Source: Clostridia bacterium BRH_c25 (lineage in GTDB: Bacteria > Bacillota_A > Clostridia > Lutisporales > Lutisporaceae). From it: a stretch of DNA of 64,000 nucleotides. This document shows, one piece after another, positions 34,423 through 44,341 of this stretch. The stretch is from NCBI GenBank assembly GCA_001515955.1, contig LOES01000083.1, positions 1-64,000 on the forward strand, given 5' to 3'. The position numbers and the translations under genes were made by a program. Each line of letters begins with the position of its first letter. Position 1 is the stretch's first letter. The notes beneath the pieces are model-generated. The model saw only the letters and a program-made list of their open reading frames with translations, was not told the origin of the DNA and searched no databases.

Positions 34423-34499
34423 GTACGCAGAACTATTACAAGGTAAAATTTGAAATTAACATTTTCTAAATAGTACGGAATTGAAAGGACTCTTAATGG

Positions 34500-35047
34500 A
34501 TGAAATTTATAACAAGAATACAAAAATGTATAGAGCTGCTTAGGTATGATTCAGTACTTGAATATTTGCATGTTATTAAAAAGAGTAGCTTTCTAATAGG
34601 CACAGAAAGATGCGTAGTATGCAATTCTCCGTTTATGGTGCCGGTACGTCTTGTCCCGACTATACGTACTCGGAAGAATATACTATTGAAATATTGCATG
34701 CGATGCAGCTCGTTTTCCAATCCTTCAGGATACAAAGAAGACGAAAAGCAGCTAAAGAGTGATTTGGAATGGTCGATAAGTATTAAGAATAGAAACCTTG
34801 AATGGTCGGAATTACTACTTCAAGAGTTTGAACGTCAAAGTATAAAGATGAACAGTATTTTGGAAATTGGTTGCGGAATTGGTACATTACTTTATGCGGC
34901 ATCCCATTTTTTGACAATGATGTTCATGTTACACATTTTTCACAGGAGGGCCTAATATACGCTTTTAAAGCTATGGGGGCGGAAAAATATAATATAATTC
35001 AAGCTGGAGGTTGGAAAGGCATATTGTTTTCTTTCAAACCTGAATAA
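34500..35047 (+). pseudogene. Broken methyltransferase with an N-terminal zinc-ribbon-like region
   Basis: The open part (34500-34955) encodes CVVCNSPFMVPVR...CMRCSSF and then the SAM loop MNSILEIGCGIGTLLYAAS, after which the sequence jumps. From about 34917 another frame reads DNDVHVTHFSQEGLIYAFKA, MGAEKYNIIQAGGWKGILFS and FKPE before TAA at 35045-35047, which is a plausible C-terminus. The middle (roughly 60-80 residues expected for the class) is deleted and the frame shifted. Confidence 0.75.
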
Positions 35048-35124
35048 AAGATGCATTATATTAAGAATCTCAAACCATGGCATAAGCTGTTATATTAAGA
35101 TTTTTTAACTTAGGGAGAGTTTAA

Positions 35125-36636
35125 ATGACAACATACAATGATTGCAAAAGTGGAGCTGTTATAGCAACCTCAATAGCGCCTGTTAATATTGAAAATCAAA
35201 AGAATGCAATTAGTACATGGATAGAGGCAGGGTTTGATGTAGTATCTCTTAACTGTAAGGAAGAGATTAATCTAATTAAGGAGTATTTCCCTGATATAAA
35301 ATTTGTAACTGTAAATAGGAATGCAAGGCTGAAGTACGGCAAACCGTACGTGTTTTTTGATGACGTTATGAAATATTTACAAGAAGCTGGTTATAGTATT
35401 TGTGGTATTGTGAATTCAGATATATATTTTAAAAACATTGGTGAGAACTTCAAAGAATTTGTGATTAAAGAAGCTAAGGGTGCTTTTGTATTTGGACACA
35501 GGGTCGATATGCAATCAATAGATAGTTTGGATGGGACTTGGTGCGAAGGGCACGACTACTTTTTCTTTGATCGGTCATTTAGTTATATATACCCGGAAGA
35601 GAACTTTTGCCTGGGACAGCCTGCTTGGGATTATTGGGTCGTATTTATACCTGCCTTGAGATCCCTTAGAGTAAAAAAAATAGTGAATCCTATAGCATAT
35701 CATATTAAGCACAATCAGACCTGGAATTACGAAGTTGATTTGCATTATAAAAGGTTAATGCTGAATAAGTATATGGAGGACCCGGAGTATATAAAGAATT
35801 ACAGCAGTCCGGGTCATAAGCGGATTCAAAATCTGGTGGAAGGCTATCCTGAAAGAATATTATATTTCAAATATGAAAAGCAGTACAAAGTATTGATTGT
35901 ATATAACGGGGATTGCAGTTTAGAGACACCAACCTTTAAAAGCATAATGAAGCAGAACTATAAAAACCTTAGGATCACTACTGGAAATAGGAGTACATTT
36001 GATCTTGACTCGATAACAGAAGACGCTGTTTGCTTTGTAAATGATGGTGTAGTATTAAACGATGACTATGTTGGGCTAATGCTAAATGAGCTTGACGGAA
36101 ACGACATTGTACTATGTTGTGTGGGATTGGAAAGTGTAAACGGTTTTACAAAAAAAGACATTAATACTTTTGACTTGACTTCAATGCAAATAGATATGAC
36201 AAAAATAATAGATGAGTGCATTCTATACAATACTGAATTTTTAAAAGGATTTACGTCTGGCATTGGCTCATTGAACGATTGCAGAAAGGGATTTGTTAGG
36301 CTGGGATTGGTAGAGATAGAATATAGCGAGTATATCAGGAAGAGAGTCGGGCTATGTAAGGGTGAACAGCTGTATATATATGGGGCTGGAGGGCATACCG
36401 AGAATCTCTTGAATAAATTAGATTTTACAGGGCTTAATTTATGCGGTATTATTGATAAAAACTTAAAATTACAGGGGACATATATTTGTGGATATCGAGT
36501 TTATCACACAAGCGATATAAAAAACCTGAATATTGATAAGTTGCTGATATCCTCTTTATCATATGAAAACGAGATGTATGAAGAATTATTAAGTGTATTT
36601 GAACCAAAGAAGCTTATAAGGATATATTTTAATTGA
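35125..36636 (+). CDS. Putative glycosyltransferase with C-terminal YGAG module, first of a tandem pair
   Basis: 503 residues. The first part (about 1-210) has VIATSIAPVNIENQKNAIST, GIVNSDIYFKNI (possible metal site NSD), HDYFFFDRSF and LGQPAWDYWVVFIP. A second unit (about 255-385) resembles a degenerate glycosyltransferase (LETPTFKSIMKQNYKNLRIT, DAVCFVNDGVVLNDDYVG). The end (about 415-503) is the recurrent module YIYGAGGHTENLLNKLDFTG ... LISSLSYENEMYEEL. ATG behind AGGGAGAG. A close paralogue follows. Confidence 0.75.
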   Translation: MTTYNDCKSGAVIATSIAPVNIENQKNAISTWIEAGFDVVSLNCKEEINLIKEYFPDIKFVTVNRNARLKYGKPYVFFDDVMKYLQEAGYSICGIVNSDIYFKNIGENFKEFVIKEAKGAFVFGHRVDMQSIDSLDGTWCEGHDYFFFDRSFSYIYPEENFCLGQPAWDYWVVFIPALRSLRVKKIVNPIAYHIKHNQTWNYEVDLHYKRLMLNKYMEDPEYIKNYSSPGHKRIQNLVEGYPERILYFKYEKQYKVLIVYNGDCSLETPTFKSIMKQNYKNLRITTGNRSTFDLDSITEDAVCFVNDGVVLNDDYVGLMLNELDGNDIVLCCVGLESVNGFTKKDINTFDLTSMQIDMTKIIDECILYNTEFLKGFTSGIGSLNDCRKGFVRLGLVEIEYSEYIRKRVGLCKGEQLYIYGAGGHTENLLNKLDFTGLNLCGIIDKNLKLQGTYICGYRVYHTSDIKNLNIDKLLISSLSYENEMYEELLSVFEPKKLIRIYFN

Positions 36637-36726
36637 TGAATTGTCAATAATGAATAGATTTTTATCTATGGAATACCTCAAAATTTATACAGTAAAGGGC
36701 ATATGCTTAGGGGGTAGTGATAAATA

Positions 36727-38247
36727 GTGAGCAAAAAAGCAGTTAATAAAAAATCAATAATAGCCACATCGATAGCACCTGTAAACATTGATAATCAGAG
36801 AAATGCTATAGATACCTGGATAAGGTTGGGTTTTGATGTAATATCTTTAAATTGTAAAGAAGAATGGGAGATTATAAGAAATTATTTTCCGGATATTAAT
36901 TTTCATATAGTAGATAAAGATGCACGAGAGGAGTTAGGAAAGCCATATGTATACTTTGACAGTTTTATGGATTTTTTTAAGAATTCAGACTACGATATTT
37001 GTGGAATTGTAAACTCTGATATATACTTTTTCAATTTAGATGAAAGTTTTAAAGAATATATAGCTGGTGAGGCAACAGGCTCACTAGTATATGGCTCAAG
37101 AATGGAAATTAATTCACTAGATAACTTATCAGGGGTTTTTTATAATAAAGGTTTTGATTATTTCTTTTTTGATAGAGAGTTTAGCCACATTTATCCCGCC
37201 ACTGGGCTATGTATTGGGCAGCCTGCCTGGGATTTCTGGATAATATTTGAGCCTATAGCTAAAAAGCTAAAGGTTAAAAAAATCATTAATCCGATAGCAT
37301 ATCATATCAGTCATAAGATAAACTGGGAGACTCAGAACATTAGCAAGTTCCTTAGGCATATATTTTTTAGACAGGAAGTTTTGTGCTTTAATGAATTTTC
37401 CAGAGTACAAAATTTCTGGGAGTATAGCATTAACTTTATTTCAATATTTAACACTTATTCTGAAAAAATAATAACTTATAAAAGAAACGACAGCCTAAGA
37501 GTGAAAGTTTTTTATAATGGAAATCCATCCTCAGATTCACAGACGTACAAAAGTCTTTGCTCACAATCATATAAGAATAAAAGCATAGAGGTAAGGAAAA
37601 AAGAAGAAGTAGATATCGCGGATGTTGAAGAGGATTTAGTGTGTTTTATTGATGAAAGGGTTGTCTTGGACGAAGAATACCTTTTATTGATGGTTAACTC
37701 TTTAGGAGATAGAGATTGTATACTATGCGGAATCAGTCTGAAAGATAATGAGGGTAGATTTGTTGAGAATGTTTATCCTGTTAATATTGATACTATGGAA
37801 ATAGACAAGTCGAGATTTATCGATGAATGTGTAATGTATAAGACTAAGGTACTACAAGATGCAGGCGTGCTAGATGACGCACCGAACAGAATGAATAGAG
37901 GATTTATAGGACAAGGATTGGTAGAGGTTGATTATAAAGAGTATGTAAGAAAAAGAATTTTGCCTTACAAGAAGAAGAGACTTTATATTTTCGGAGCAGG
38001 GGGGCATACGGTAAATTTGCTGAATCAAATTGATTTTTCGGAGTTTGAGCTCTGTGGGATAATTGATAGCAACGCGGATTTAGAAGGACAAACCATACAA
38101 GGCTATCCTGTGTTTTATAAAGGCAATATTGAAAAAATGGAGATTGATTATATACTGATATCGTCACAGTCATATGAAAAAGAAATATTCGAAGATTTGA
38201 AGCAAAGTTTTAATGAGGAAAAGCTTATCAGAATTTATCAAATATAA
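36727..38247 (+). CDS. Putative glycosyltransferase with C-terminal YGAG module, second of a tandem pair
   Basis: 506 residues, colinear with the previous gene: IIATSIAPVNIDNQRNAIDT, GIVNSDIYFFNL, FDYFFFDREFSHIYP, LCIGQPAWDFWIIFEP, then the second unit and the C-terminal module YIFGAGGHTVNLLNQIDFSE ... YILISSQSYEKEIFEDL. GTG start with AGGGGGT about 12 bases upstream. The pair differs throughout but keeps every domain, so it is an old duplication, probably with different sugar specificities. Confidence 0.75.
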   Translation: MSKKAVNKKSIIATSIAPVNIDNQRNAIDTWIRLGFDVISLNCKEEWEIIRNYFPDINFHIVDKDAREELGKPYVYFDSFMDFFKNSDYDICGIVNSDIYFFNLDESFKEYIAGEATGSLVYGSRMEINSLDNLSGVFYNKGFDYFFFDREFSHIYPATGLCIGQPAWDFWIIFEPIAKKLKVKKIINPIAYHISHKINWETQNISKFLRHIFFRQEVLCFNEFSRVQNFWEYSINFISIFNTYSEKIITYKRNDSLRVKVFYNGNPSSDSQTYKSLCSQSYKNKSIEVRKKEEVDIADVEEDLVCFIDERVVLDEEYLLLMVNSLGDRDCILCGISLKDNEGRFVENVYPVNIDTMEIDKSRFIDECVMYKTKVLQDAGVLDDAPNRMNRGFIGQGLVEVDYKEYVRKRILPYKKKRLYIFGAGGHTVNLLNQIDFSEFELCGIIDSNADLEGQTIQGYPVFYKGNIEKMEIDYILISSQSYEKEIFEDLKQSFNEEKLIRIYQI

Positions 38248-38271
38248 AAATCACCAGAGGAGGAAGGAACA

Positions 38272-39258
38272 ATGCTTAAGTTCCTGAAGGCTATTAAGTA
38301 TAATAAAGTAATTGTATTCGGTGCAGGCGATGCCGCACGTAAAGTATCTGAATATATACCAGTACCAATTTCCTATTATGTTGATAACTCTGCCGCTAAA
38401 TGGGGTTTGGATTTTCTTGGAGCAAAAATACAAAAGCCTGATATTTTAGAGAATGAAAACAAGGATAACATTTCAATAATAGTGGCCAGCATGTATTATA
38501 ACGAAATAGCACTACAGCTCTTACGAATGGGGTTTACTGAAAACATTCATTTTTGGAATGGTTTGAATATTATAGGAAAAATAGAAGAAGATGTTGCAGA
38601 TGATGAATTTTCAATGGAAGAATCTGTATGCAGACTTGAACAGTTAGGGCTGAAAATAAACACAGTCATTGACATCGGAGCTTCCCATGGTATTTGGTCA
38701 AGTATGTGTATGAAGTACTTTCGGGATTCATTCTACTTTTTAGTTGAAGCTAAAGGAGTGCATGAAGATAAGCTGAGATACATGAAGGAATGCAACAGGA
38801 ATATGGATTATATCATTGCAGCGGCCGGAGACAATATCGGAGAGATTTTTTTTACAGCATCAGAGGATTTGTACAGCGGTTCAGCATCCCATAGTGAGTT
38901 TAAACAGAACTGCGTAGTGACGCCTATGATTACTATCGATTCATGTATAAGAGAAAGAAGATTAAATGCACCTTATATGCTAAAGCTTGATACACACGGT
39001 TTTGAAGTTCCCATTTTTGAAGGAGCAATGGAGACATTATGGGAGACTGAAGTAATAATAATAGAAACATATAACTTCAAGATCAGCGATGAAGCGTTAA
39101 GATTTCATGAAATGTGTAAATATCTAGAGGATAAGGGATTTAGGTGTTTCGACTTAATAAGCCCAATGCATAGACCAAAGGATAAGGCTTTATGGCAGAT
39201 GGATCTTGTTTTCTTAAGAGATAACCATCCGGTGTTTTTGACTAACAGCTATATATAG
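38272..39258 (+). CDS. YGAG-type module fused to an FkbM-family methyltransferase
   Basis: 328 residues. The N-terminal module is [58 protein letters not shown]. From about residue 120 comes an FkbM-type methyltransferase: [72 protein letters not shown] behind GAGGAGGAAGG. FkbM enzymes usually methylate sugar hydroxyls. Confidence 0.85.
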   Translation: MLKFLKAIKYNKVIVFGAGDAARKVSEYIPVPISYYVDNSAAKWGLDFLGAKIQKPDILENENKDNISIIVASMYYNEIALQLLRMGFTENIHFWNGLNIIGKIEEDVADDEFSMEESVCRLEQLGLKINTVIDIGASHGIWSSMCMKYFRDSFYFLVEAKGVHEDKLRYMKECNRNMDYIIAAAGDNIGEIFFTASEDLYSGSASHSEFKQNCVVTPMITIDSCIRERRLNAPYMLKLDTHGFEVPIFEGAMETLWETEVIIIETYNFKISDEALRFHEMCKYLEDKGFRCFDLISPMHRPKDKALWQMDLVFLRDNHPVFLTNSYI

Positions 39259-39296
39259 TATTTAATAAAACTATATCTCAATTACGGAGGGTAATT

Positions 39297-40382
39297 ATGA
39301 AAAAAGCATTGATAACAGGTATTACAGGGCAGGATGGATCATATTTGACAGAGTTTTTATTGGACAAGGGGTATGAAGTCCATGGGATAATCAGGAGGGC
39401 AAGTTCCTTCAATACTGGCAGGATAGATCATTTGTACCTGGATCCTCACTTGAATGACGTCAGGATGTTCCTCCATTATGGAGATCTGTCCGATTCCAGC
39501 AATATAAACAGAATATTGGAAAGGGTTAAACCTGATGAAATATATAACTTGGGAGCCATGAGCCATGTAAAGGTATCCTTCGAGGCGCCTGAGTATACGG
39601 GAGAGGTTGATGGACTGGGGACTCTCAGAATGTTGGATGCAATTAAGGAAGCGGGACTGAGGACAAAATTTTATCAGGCTTCTACCAGTGAATTATTCGG
39701 CGGTCTTCCGGAGACAGCTCCTCAAAATGAGAACACTCCGTTTTACCCAAGAAGCCCCTATGCTGCAGCAAAGCTTTATGCGTACTGGATCACTGTGAAC
39801 TATAGGGAAGCTTATGGTATATTTGCCTGCAACGGTATTCTGTTCAACCATGAATCCCCAAGAAGGGGAGAAACTTTCGTGACTAGGAAGGTCACAAGGG
39901 CTGTTGCCGATATAATGAATGGAAAGCAGGATAAGCTGTTTTTAGGGAATATTGATGCTAAGCGTGACTGGGGATTTGCTGGGGACTATATTGAAGGAAT
40001 GTGGTTAATGCTCCAGCAGGACAAGCCTGATGATTACGTGCTTGCAACAGGTGAGACCCATACAGTAAGGGAATTCTGCGAAATTGCATTTAAGCATGTG
40101 GGCATCGATATAGTATGGCAGGGCAAGGGAGAGAACGAAAAGGGCATAGACAGGAAGACCAAGAGAGTATTGATTGAAATAGACCCAAGGTATTTCAGAC
40201 CGACAGAGGTTGATTTGCTGCTCGGGGATCCAAGCAAAGCAAGGAAGGCACTTAAATGGCAGCCTAGAGTGGGCTTTGAGAGTCTTGTCAGAATGATGGT
40301 TGACGCTGATATGAAGGGCGAAAATACAATAAACCCATATGACTATTACAGTTTCTTGGAGGAAGTCGCAATTACAAAATAG
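39297..40382 (+). CDS. gmd: GDP-mannose 4,6-dehydratase
   Basis: Converts GDP-D-mannose to GDP-4-keto-6-deoxymannose. 361 residues, normal length. NADP loop [20 protein letters not shown], the [19 protein letters not shown] segment specific to [23 protein letters not shown] and [20 protein letters not shown] (Tyr-x3-Lys). ATG behind CGGAGGG. Directly followed by fcl, giving the GDP-L-fucose pair; manC at 55404 can supply GDP-mannose. Confidence 0.97.
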   Translation: MKKALITGITGQDGSYLTEFLLDKGYEVHGIIRRASSFNTGRIDHLYLDPHLNDVRMFLHYGDLSDSSNINRILERVKPDEIYNLGAMSHVKVSFEAPEYTGEVDGLGTLRMLDAIKEAGLRTKFYQASTSELFGGLPETAPQNENTPFYPRSPYAAAKLYAYWITVNYREAYGIFACNGILFNHESPRRGETFVTRKVTRAVADIMNGKQDKLFLGNIDAKRDWGFAGDYIEGMWLMLQQDKPDDYVLATGETHTVREFCEIAFKHVGIDIVWQGKGENEKGIDRKTKRVLIEIDPRYFRPTEVDLLLGDPSKARKALKWQPRVGFESLVRMMVDADMKGENTINPYDYYSFLEEVAITK

Positions 40383-40404
40383 CCTACGCAAAGGAGACTT
40401 TAAT

Positions 40405-41340
40405 ATGAATATCAATGATAAAATCTATGTGGCAGGCCACAATGGCCTGGTAGGATCCTCAATCATCAGAAGGCTGAAAAAGGAAGGTTTTAGCAATATT
40501 ATTTGCAGAAGTTCCTCTGAATTGGATTTAAAGAGGCAAGGTGCTGTTGAGGCTTTTTTTGAAAAGGAAAGGCCTGATTATGTTTTTCTTGCAGCTGCGA
40601 AGGTTGGAGGTATTGTAGCCAACAATACCTTCCCTGCACAATTTATATATGAAAATATTATGATGGAAGCCAATGTGGTTCATGCTGCTCATATGTCAAA
40701 AGTGAAAAAGCTGCTCTTTTTAGGTAGTTCCTGCATTTACCCTAAGTTTGCGGAGCAGCCTATAAAAGAAGAGTATCTATTGGAAGGGAAGCTAGAGCCT
40801 ACTAATGAACCCTACGCAATAGCCAAAATAGCAGGTATAAAAATGTGTGAGTCATATAATAGACAATATGGTACAAACTTCATATCAGTTATGCCTACGA
40901 ACTTATATGGACCAAACGACAATTTTGATTTGGAGACGTCTCATGTGCTGCCTGCTTTAATAAGGAAATTCCATGAGGCTAAAGTACAGAATAAGGGCGA
41001 GGTTACACTATGGGGCACGGGTAAAGTTAGAAGAGAGTTTCTATACGTGGATGATTTGGCAGATGCAGTGGTTCATCTGATGAATTTGTACGATGGCAAT
41101 GAGATATTAAACATTGGTGTTGGTGAAGACTTAACAATAAAGGAATTGGCTGAGATTGTCAAAGAGGTAGTCGGATATAACGGGGGAATTGCCTATGACG
41201 ATACTAAGCCTGATGGTACTCCAAGAAAGCTCCTGGATGTGTCAAAGTTGAACAAACTGGGATGGAGAGCGAAGACAAGCCTAAGGCAAGGCATTGAGAT
41301 GACATATGATTGGTGGCAAAGGAACTGTAAGAACTGTTAG
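40405..41340 (+). CDS. fcl: GDP-L-fucose synthase
   Basis: Epimerase-reductase that completes GDP-L-fucose. 311 residues. [19 protein letters not shown] at the N-terminus, [40 protein letters not shown] and [20 protein letters not shown] with the catalytic Tyr-x3-Lys. The in-frame ATG at 40339 lies within gmd; ATG 40405, behind AAGGAGA, is the real start. Confidence 0.96.
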   Translation: MNINDKIYVAGHNGLVGSSIIRRLKKEGFSNIICRSSSELDLKRQGAVEAFFEKERPDYVFLAAAKVGGIVANNTFPAQFIYENIMMEANVVHAAHMSKVKKLLFLGSSCIYPKFAEQPIKEEYLLEGKLEPTNEPYAIAKIAGIKMCESYNRQYGTNFISVMPTNLYGPNDNFDLETSHVLPALIRKFHEAKVQNKGEVTLWGTGKVRREFLYVDDLADAVVHLMNLYDGNEILNIGVGEDLTIKELAEIVKEVVGYNGGIAYDDTKPDGTPRKLLDVSKLNKLGWRAKTSLRQGIEMTYDWWQRNCKNC

Positions 41341-41385
41341 TTGTTATACTAATTCGAATAGTATATAAGATTGTAGGTGTGTAAA

Positions 41386-42492
41386 ATGCCGGAATACCCC
41401 AAGATTTCCATTATAACTGCATCATTCAATAGTGAGAAGTATATTGAAGACTCCATAAGGAGTGTAATCAACCAAAGCTATGACAATATTGAGTACATTG
41501 TCATTGATGGAGCTTCAAAGGATGGCACTTTGGATTTTGTAAGCAGGTATAGAGATAAAATAGACATAATTGTATCGGAGCAGGATGCAGGTATTTATGA
41601 TGCATATAACAAGGGAGTTTCTCTTGCTTCCGGGGATGTAATATATTTTCTCAATACTGACGATTATCTGTATGATGATAACATAGTAAGGAGGATTTCA
41701 GATGTATTTCGTCAGAACCAAGATGTCAGTATCGTGTACGGGAATGTAGCTGTCATTGATGAACGCACTGGATTCAGGCATAATACAGGAAGAAGAATGG
41801 AACTGAAGGATTTTGAGAGGGGAATGATGTCTTCTCACCAATCAATCTTTACAAAAAGAAAACTATTTGATAAATATGGTTTATTTGATAGGGCATTCAA
41901 AATATGCAGCGATTTTGATTTTATAACCAAATGTTTTAAGGGCGACGAACAAAGCACATTGTATATTGATGAAACAATTGCTGTATATAGAGAGGGGGGT
42001 ATCAGCAACGACCCCAGATATCAAAAGCTGTTGGATGTAGAGCTTAACTGCATAGTCTACAAGCATTTCAACAAGCTGCTTCCCAGGAATGAAAAGCATC
42101 TGGAGGATAACAACGGTTTATACAGGATCTGGCTTGACATGCTGCTTCTCCAAGGTAAAGGAATATCAAGCTCTCTGGATAAACGGCAGATAAGCAAAGT
42201 TGCTATTTTCGGGACAAGGAAGACAGGCATATGCCTGTTAAAGGATTTGAAAAAGGAAGGTTTTGATGTTCTGACATTTCTGGATAATAATGTGAACATG
42301 CAGGGTGTTGAAGTTGAAGGTATAATGGTGGTTTCGCCGGATTGGTTGAAGGATAATTCCAATTGCATCGATGCTGTGATAGTATCTATTGAGAAAGCTT
42401 ACGATGAAGATGTGTTTATACAGCTCAGGGAGCTGACCGGTGATAGACTCTATCTGACATCATGGAAGGACTTGGTAATAAGGAGTATATAG
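41386..42492 (+). CDS. Family 2 glycosyltransferase with C-terminal YGAG-like module
   Basis: 368 residues. WcaA/colanic-acid-type GT2: ISIITASFNSEKYIEDSIRS, YIVIDGASKDGTLDFVSRY, GIYDAYNKGVSLASGDVIYF with the metal motif LNTDDYLYDD, and SDFDFITKCF. The last 100 residues carry a weaker copy of the module (SKVAIFGTRKTGICLLKDL, LTFLDNNVNMQGVEVEGIMV, DAVIVSIEKAYDEDVFIQL). ATG 41386 behind TAGGTG. Confidence 0.88.
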   Translation: MPEYPKISIITASFNSEKYIEDSIRSVINQSYDNIEYIVIDGASKDGTLDFVSRYRDKIDIIVSEQDAGIYDAYNKGVSLASGDVIYFLNTDDYLYDDNIVRRISDVFRQNQDVSIVYGNVAVIDERTGFRHNTGRRMELKDFERGMMSSHQSIFTKRKLFDKYGLFDRAFKICSDFDFITKCFKGDEQSTLYIDETIAVYREGGISNDPRYQKLLDVELNCIVYKHFNKLLPRNEKHLEDNNGLYRIWLDMLLLQGKGISSSLDKRQISKVAIFGTRKTGICLLKDLKKEGFDVLTFLDNNVNMQGVEVEGIMVVSPDWLKDNSNCIDAVIVSIEKAYDEDVFIQLRELTGDRLYLTSWKDLVIRSI

Positions 42493-42527
42493 AGTCTTAT
42501 ATACTATCTTATAAAGAAGGGGTTATT

Positions 42528-43577
42528 ATGATGAGTGAACGCTTTTTGGTTACAGGAGGAGCTGGGTTTATAGGGTCGAATTTTATTAAGCACATGCTCA
42601 GAAAATACGGCGAAAAGATATTTGTTATAAATGTAGATAAACTGACTTATGCTGGGAATACAAACAATTTATTAGGGTTGGAGGATTGCCCTAATTATTT
42701 GTTTATTAAGGCTGATATTTGTGACAAAAGTGCAATAAGTAAGATTTTCGATAATTATAGTATTGATTATGTTGTGAATTTTGCCGCTGAGACCCATGTA
42801 GACCAGAGTATAGAGAATCCAGAGGCGTTTATTGCTACAAATGTGCTTGGGACTCAAGTTCTGCTTGACTGCGCGCGAAAAAGCTGGGAGACGGAAGGGG
42901 TCTTTAAGACAGGGAAAAAATATATACAGATTTCAACGGATGAAGTCTATGGTTCTTTAGATAGCGGCGGTTATTTCACAGAAAATACCCCTTTAGATCC
43001 AAGAAGTCCTTATTCTGCCAGCAAGGCCAGTGCTGATTTTCTAGTAAAAGCATATTATTACACCTACAAAATGCCGATAAATATAACAAGGTGTTCAAAT
43101 AACTATGGACCTAATCAATTTCCTGAAAAACTGATTCCACTGATGATAAATAATTGTCTGGGGGGTAAACCCCTGCCTGTATATGGAGATGGAAGGAATA
43201 TAAGGGATTGGCTGTATGTAGAGGATCACTGCAGTGCTATTGATAAAGTAATAAGAAAAGGAAATATCGGACAAATATATAATATTGGGGGACACAGTGA
43301 AAAAGAGAATATTGAAATAGTAAAAATCCTTATAAAATTACTCAACGAAGTGCTCTCGGAAATGGACACAAGAAAAGAGCACATAAGTGAAGGATTGATT
43401 AAATATGTTGAAGATAGAAAAGGTCATGACAGAAGATATGCAATAGATTATACCAAGATTAAAGATGAACTCGGATGGGAACCTCAAATTTGCTTTGAGG
43501 ATGGAATCAAAAAAACCGTCATATGGTACTTGAATAATGAAGATTGGCTGTACGAATCAACTGAAAGATTAAAATGA
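42528..43577 (+). CDS. rfbB: dTDP-glucose 4,6-dehydratase
   Basis: 349 residues, extended SDR. FLVTGGAGFIGSNFIKHMLR, NFAAETHVDQSIENPEAFI, STDEVYGSLDSGGYFTENTP and YSASKASADFLVKAYYYTYK (Tyr-x3-Lys) are diagnostic, with RCSNNYGPNQFPEKLIPLMI. ATG 42528 behind AAGAAGGGG. The partner rfbA follows, but no rfbC or rfbD is present, so the final dTDP sugar is not ordinary rhamnose unless those genes are elsewhere. Confidence 0.94.
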   Translation: MMSERFLVTGGAGFIGSNFIKHMLRKYGEKIFVINVDKLTYAGNTNNLLGLEDCPNYLFIKADICDKSAISKIFDNYSIDYVVNFAAETHVDQSIENPEAFIATNVLGTQVLLDCARKSWETEGVFKTGKKYIQISTDEVYGSLDSGGYFTENTPLDPRSPYSASKASADFLVKAYYYTYKMPINITRCSNNYGPNQFPEKLIPLMINNCLGGKPLPVYGDGRNIRDWLYVEDHCSAIDKVIRKGNIGQIYNIGGHSEKENIEIVKILIKLLNEVLSEMDTRKEHISEGLIKYVEDRKGHDRRYAIDYTKIKDELGWEPQICFEDGIKKTVIWYLNNEDWLYESTERLK

Positions 43578-43605
43578 ATTTAGAAATTTATGGAGGAGAA
43601 GTTGC

Positions 43606-44337
43606 ATGAAAGGCGTTATATTGGCCGGAGGTTTAGGGAACCGCTTATATCCGTTAACCAAGGTAACCAATAAGCATTTACTGCCTGTAGGCAAGGAACC
43701 AATGATATATAATCCGATAAAACAACTAGTTTCAGCCGATATTGATGATATCCTCATAGTTACCAGTAAAGACCATATGGGGGATATTGTAAGACTATTG
43801 GGAAGTGGCAAGGAATTTGGCTGTCAGTTTACGTTTAAGGTGCAGGAGGAAGCACTGGGGATTGCCCATGCACTACTGTTGGCAGAGGATTTTGCCAAGG
43901 ATGATAAGATTACGGTCATACTGGGAGATAATATAGCTACCCACTCCATAAAATCCTATGTAAAGAGCTTCATGAAACAGGGGCGCGGTGCAAAAGTGCT
44001 TCTGAGAGAGGTGACAGATCCCGAAAGATATGGAGTTGCAGCCTTGGATGAGCTTAAAGTATTAGAAATTGAGGAGAAGCCCGAATACCCCAAAAGCAAC
44101 TATGTGGTTATTGGAATCTACATGTATGATAATCAGGTATTTGATATTATAAGGAGTATAGAAAAATCTCCAAGAGGCGAATATGAAGTAACTGCTGTCA
44201 ATAATAGGTACATTGAGCAGGGGGAACTTACATATGACGTCCTGAAGGGGGAGTGGACTGATGCAGGTACTTTTGAATCTCTCTTCTATGCAAGCAAGAT
44301 ACTACTGGAAGTAAATAATGAAATAAAAGGGCTATAA
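43606..44337 (+). CDS. rfbA: Glucose-1-phosphate thymidylyltransferase
   Basis: 243 residues, short RfbA form. KGVILAGGLGNRLYPLTKVT (a variant of the G-GTRL-P loop), KHLLPVGKEPMIYNPIKQLV, VILGDNIATHSIKSYV (GDN in place of GDN/GDD) and EEKPEYPKSNYVVIGIYMYD. ATG behind GGAGGAG. Follows rfbB by 28 bases and provides dTDP-glucose for it. Confidence 0.92.
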   Translation: MKGVILAGGLGNRLYPLTKVTNKHLLPVGKEPMIYNPIKQLVSADIDDILIVTSKDHMGDIVRLLGSGKEFGCQFTFKVQEEALGIAHALLLAEDFAKDDKITVILGDNIATHSIKSYVKSFMKQGRGAKVLLREVTDPERYGVAALDELKVLEIEEKPEYPKSNYVVIGIYMYDNQVFDIIRSIEKSPRGEYEVTAVNNRYIEQGELTYDVLKGEWTDAGTFESLFYASKILLEVNNEIKGL

Positions 44338-44341
44338 TATT

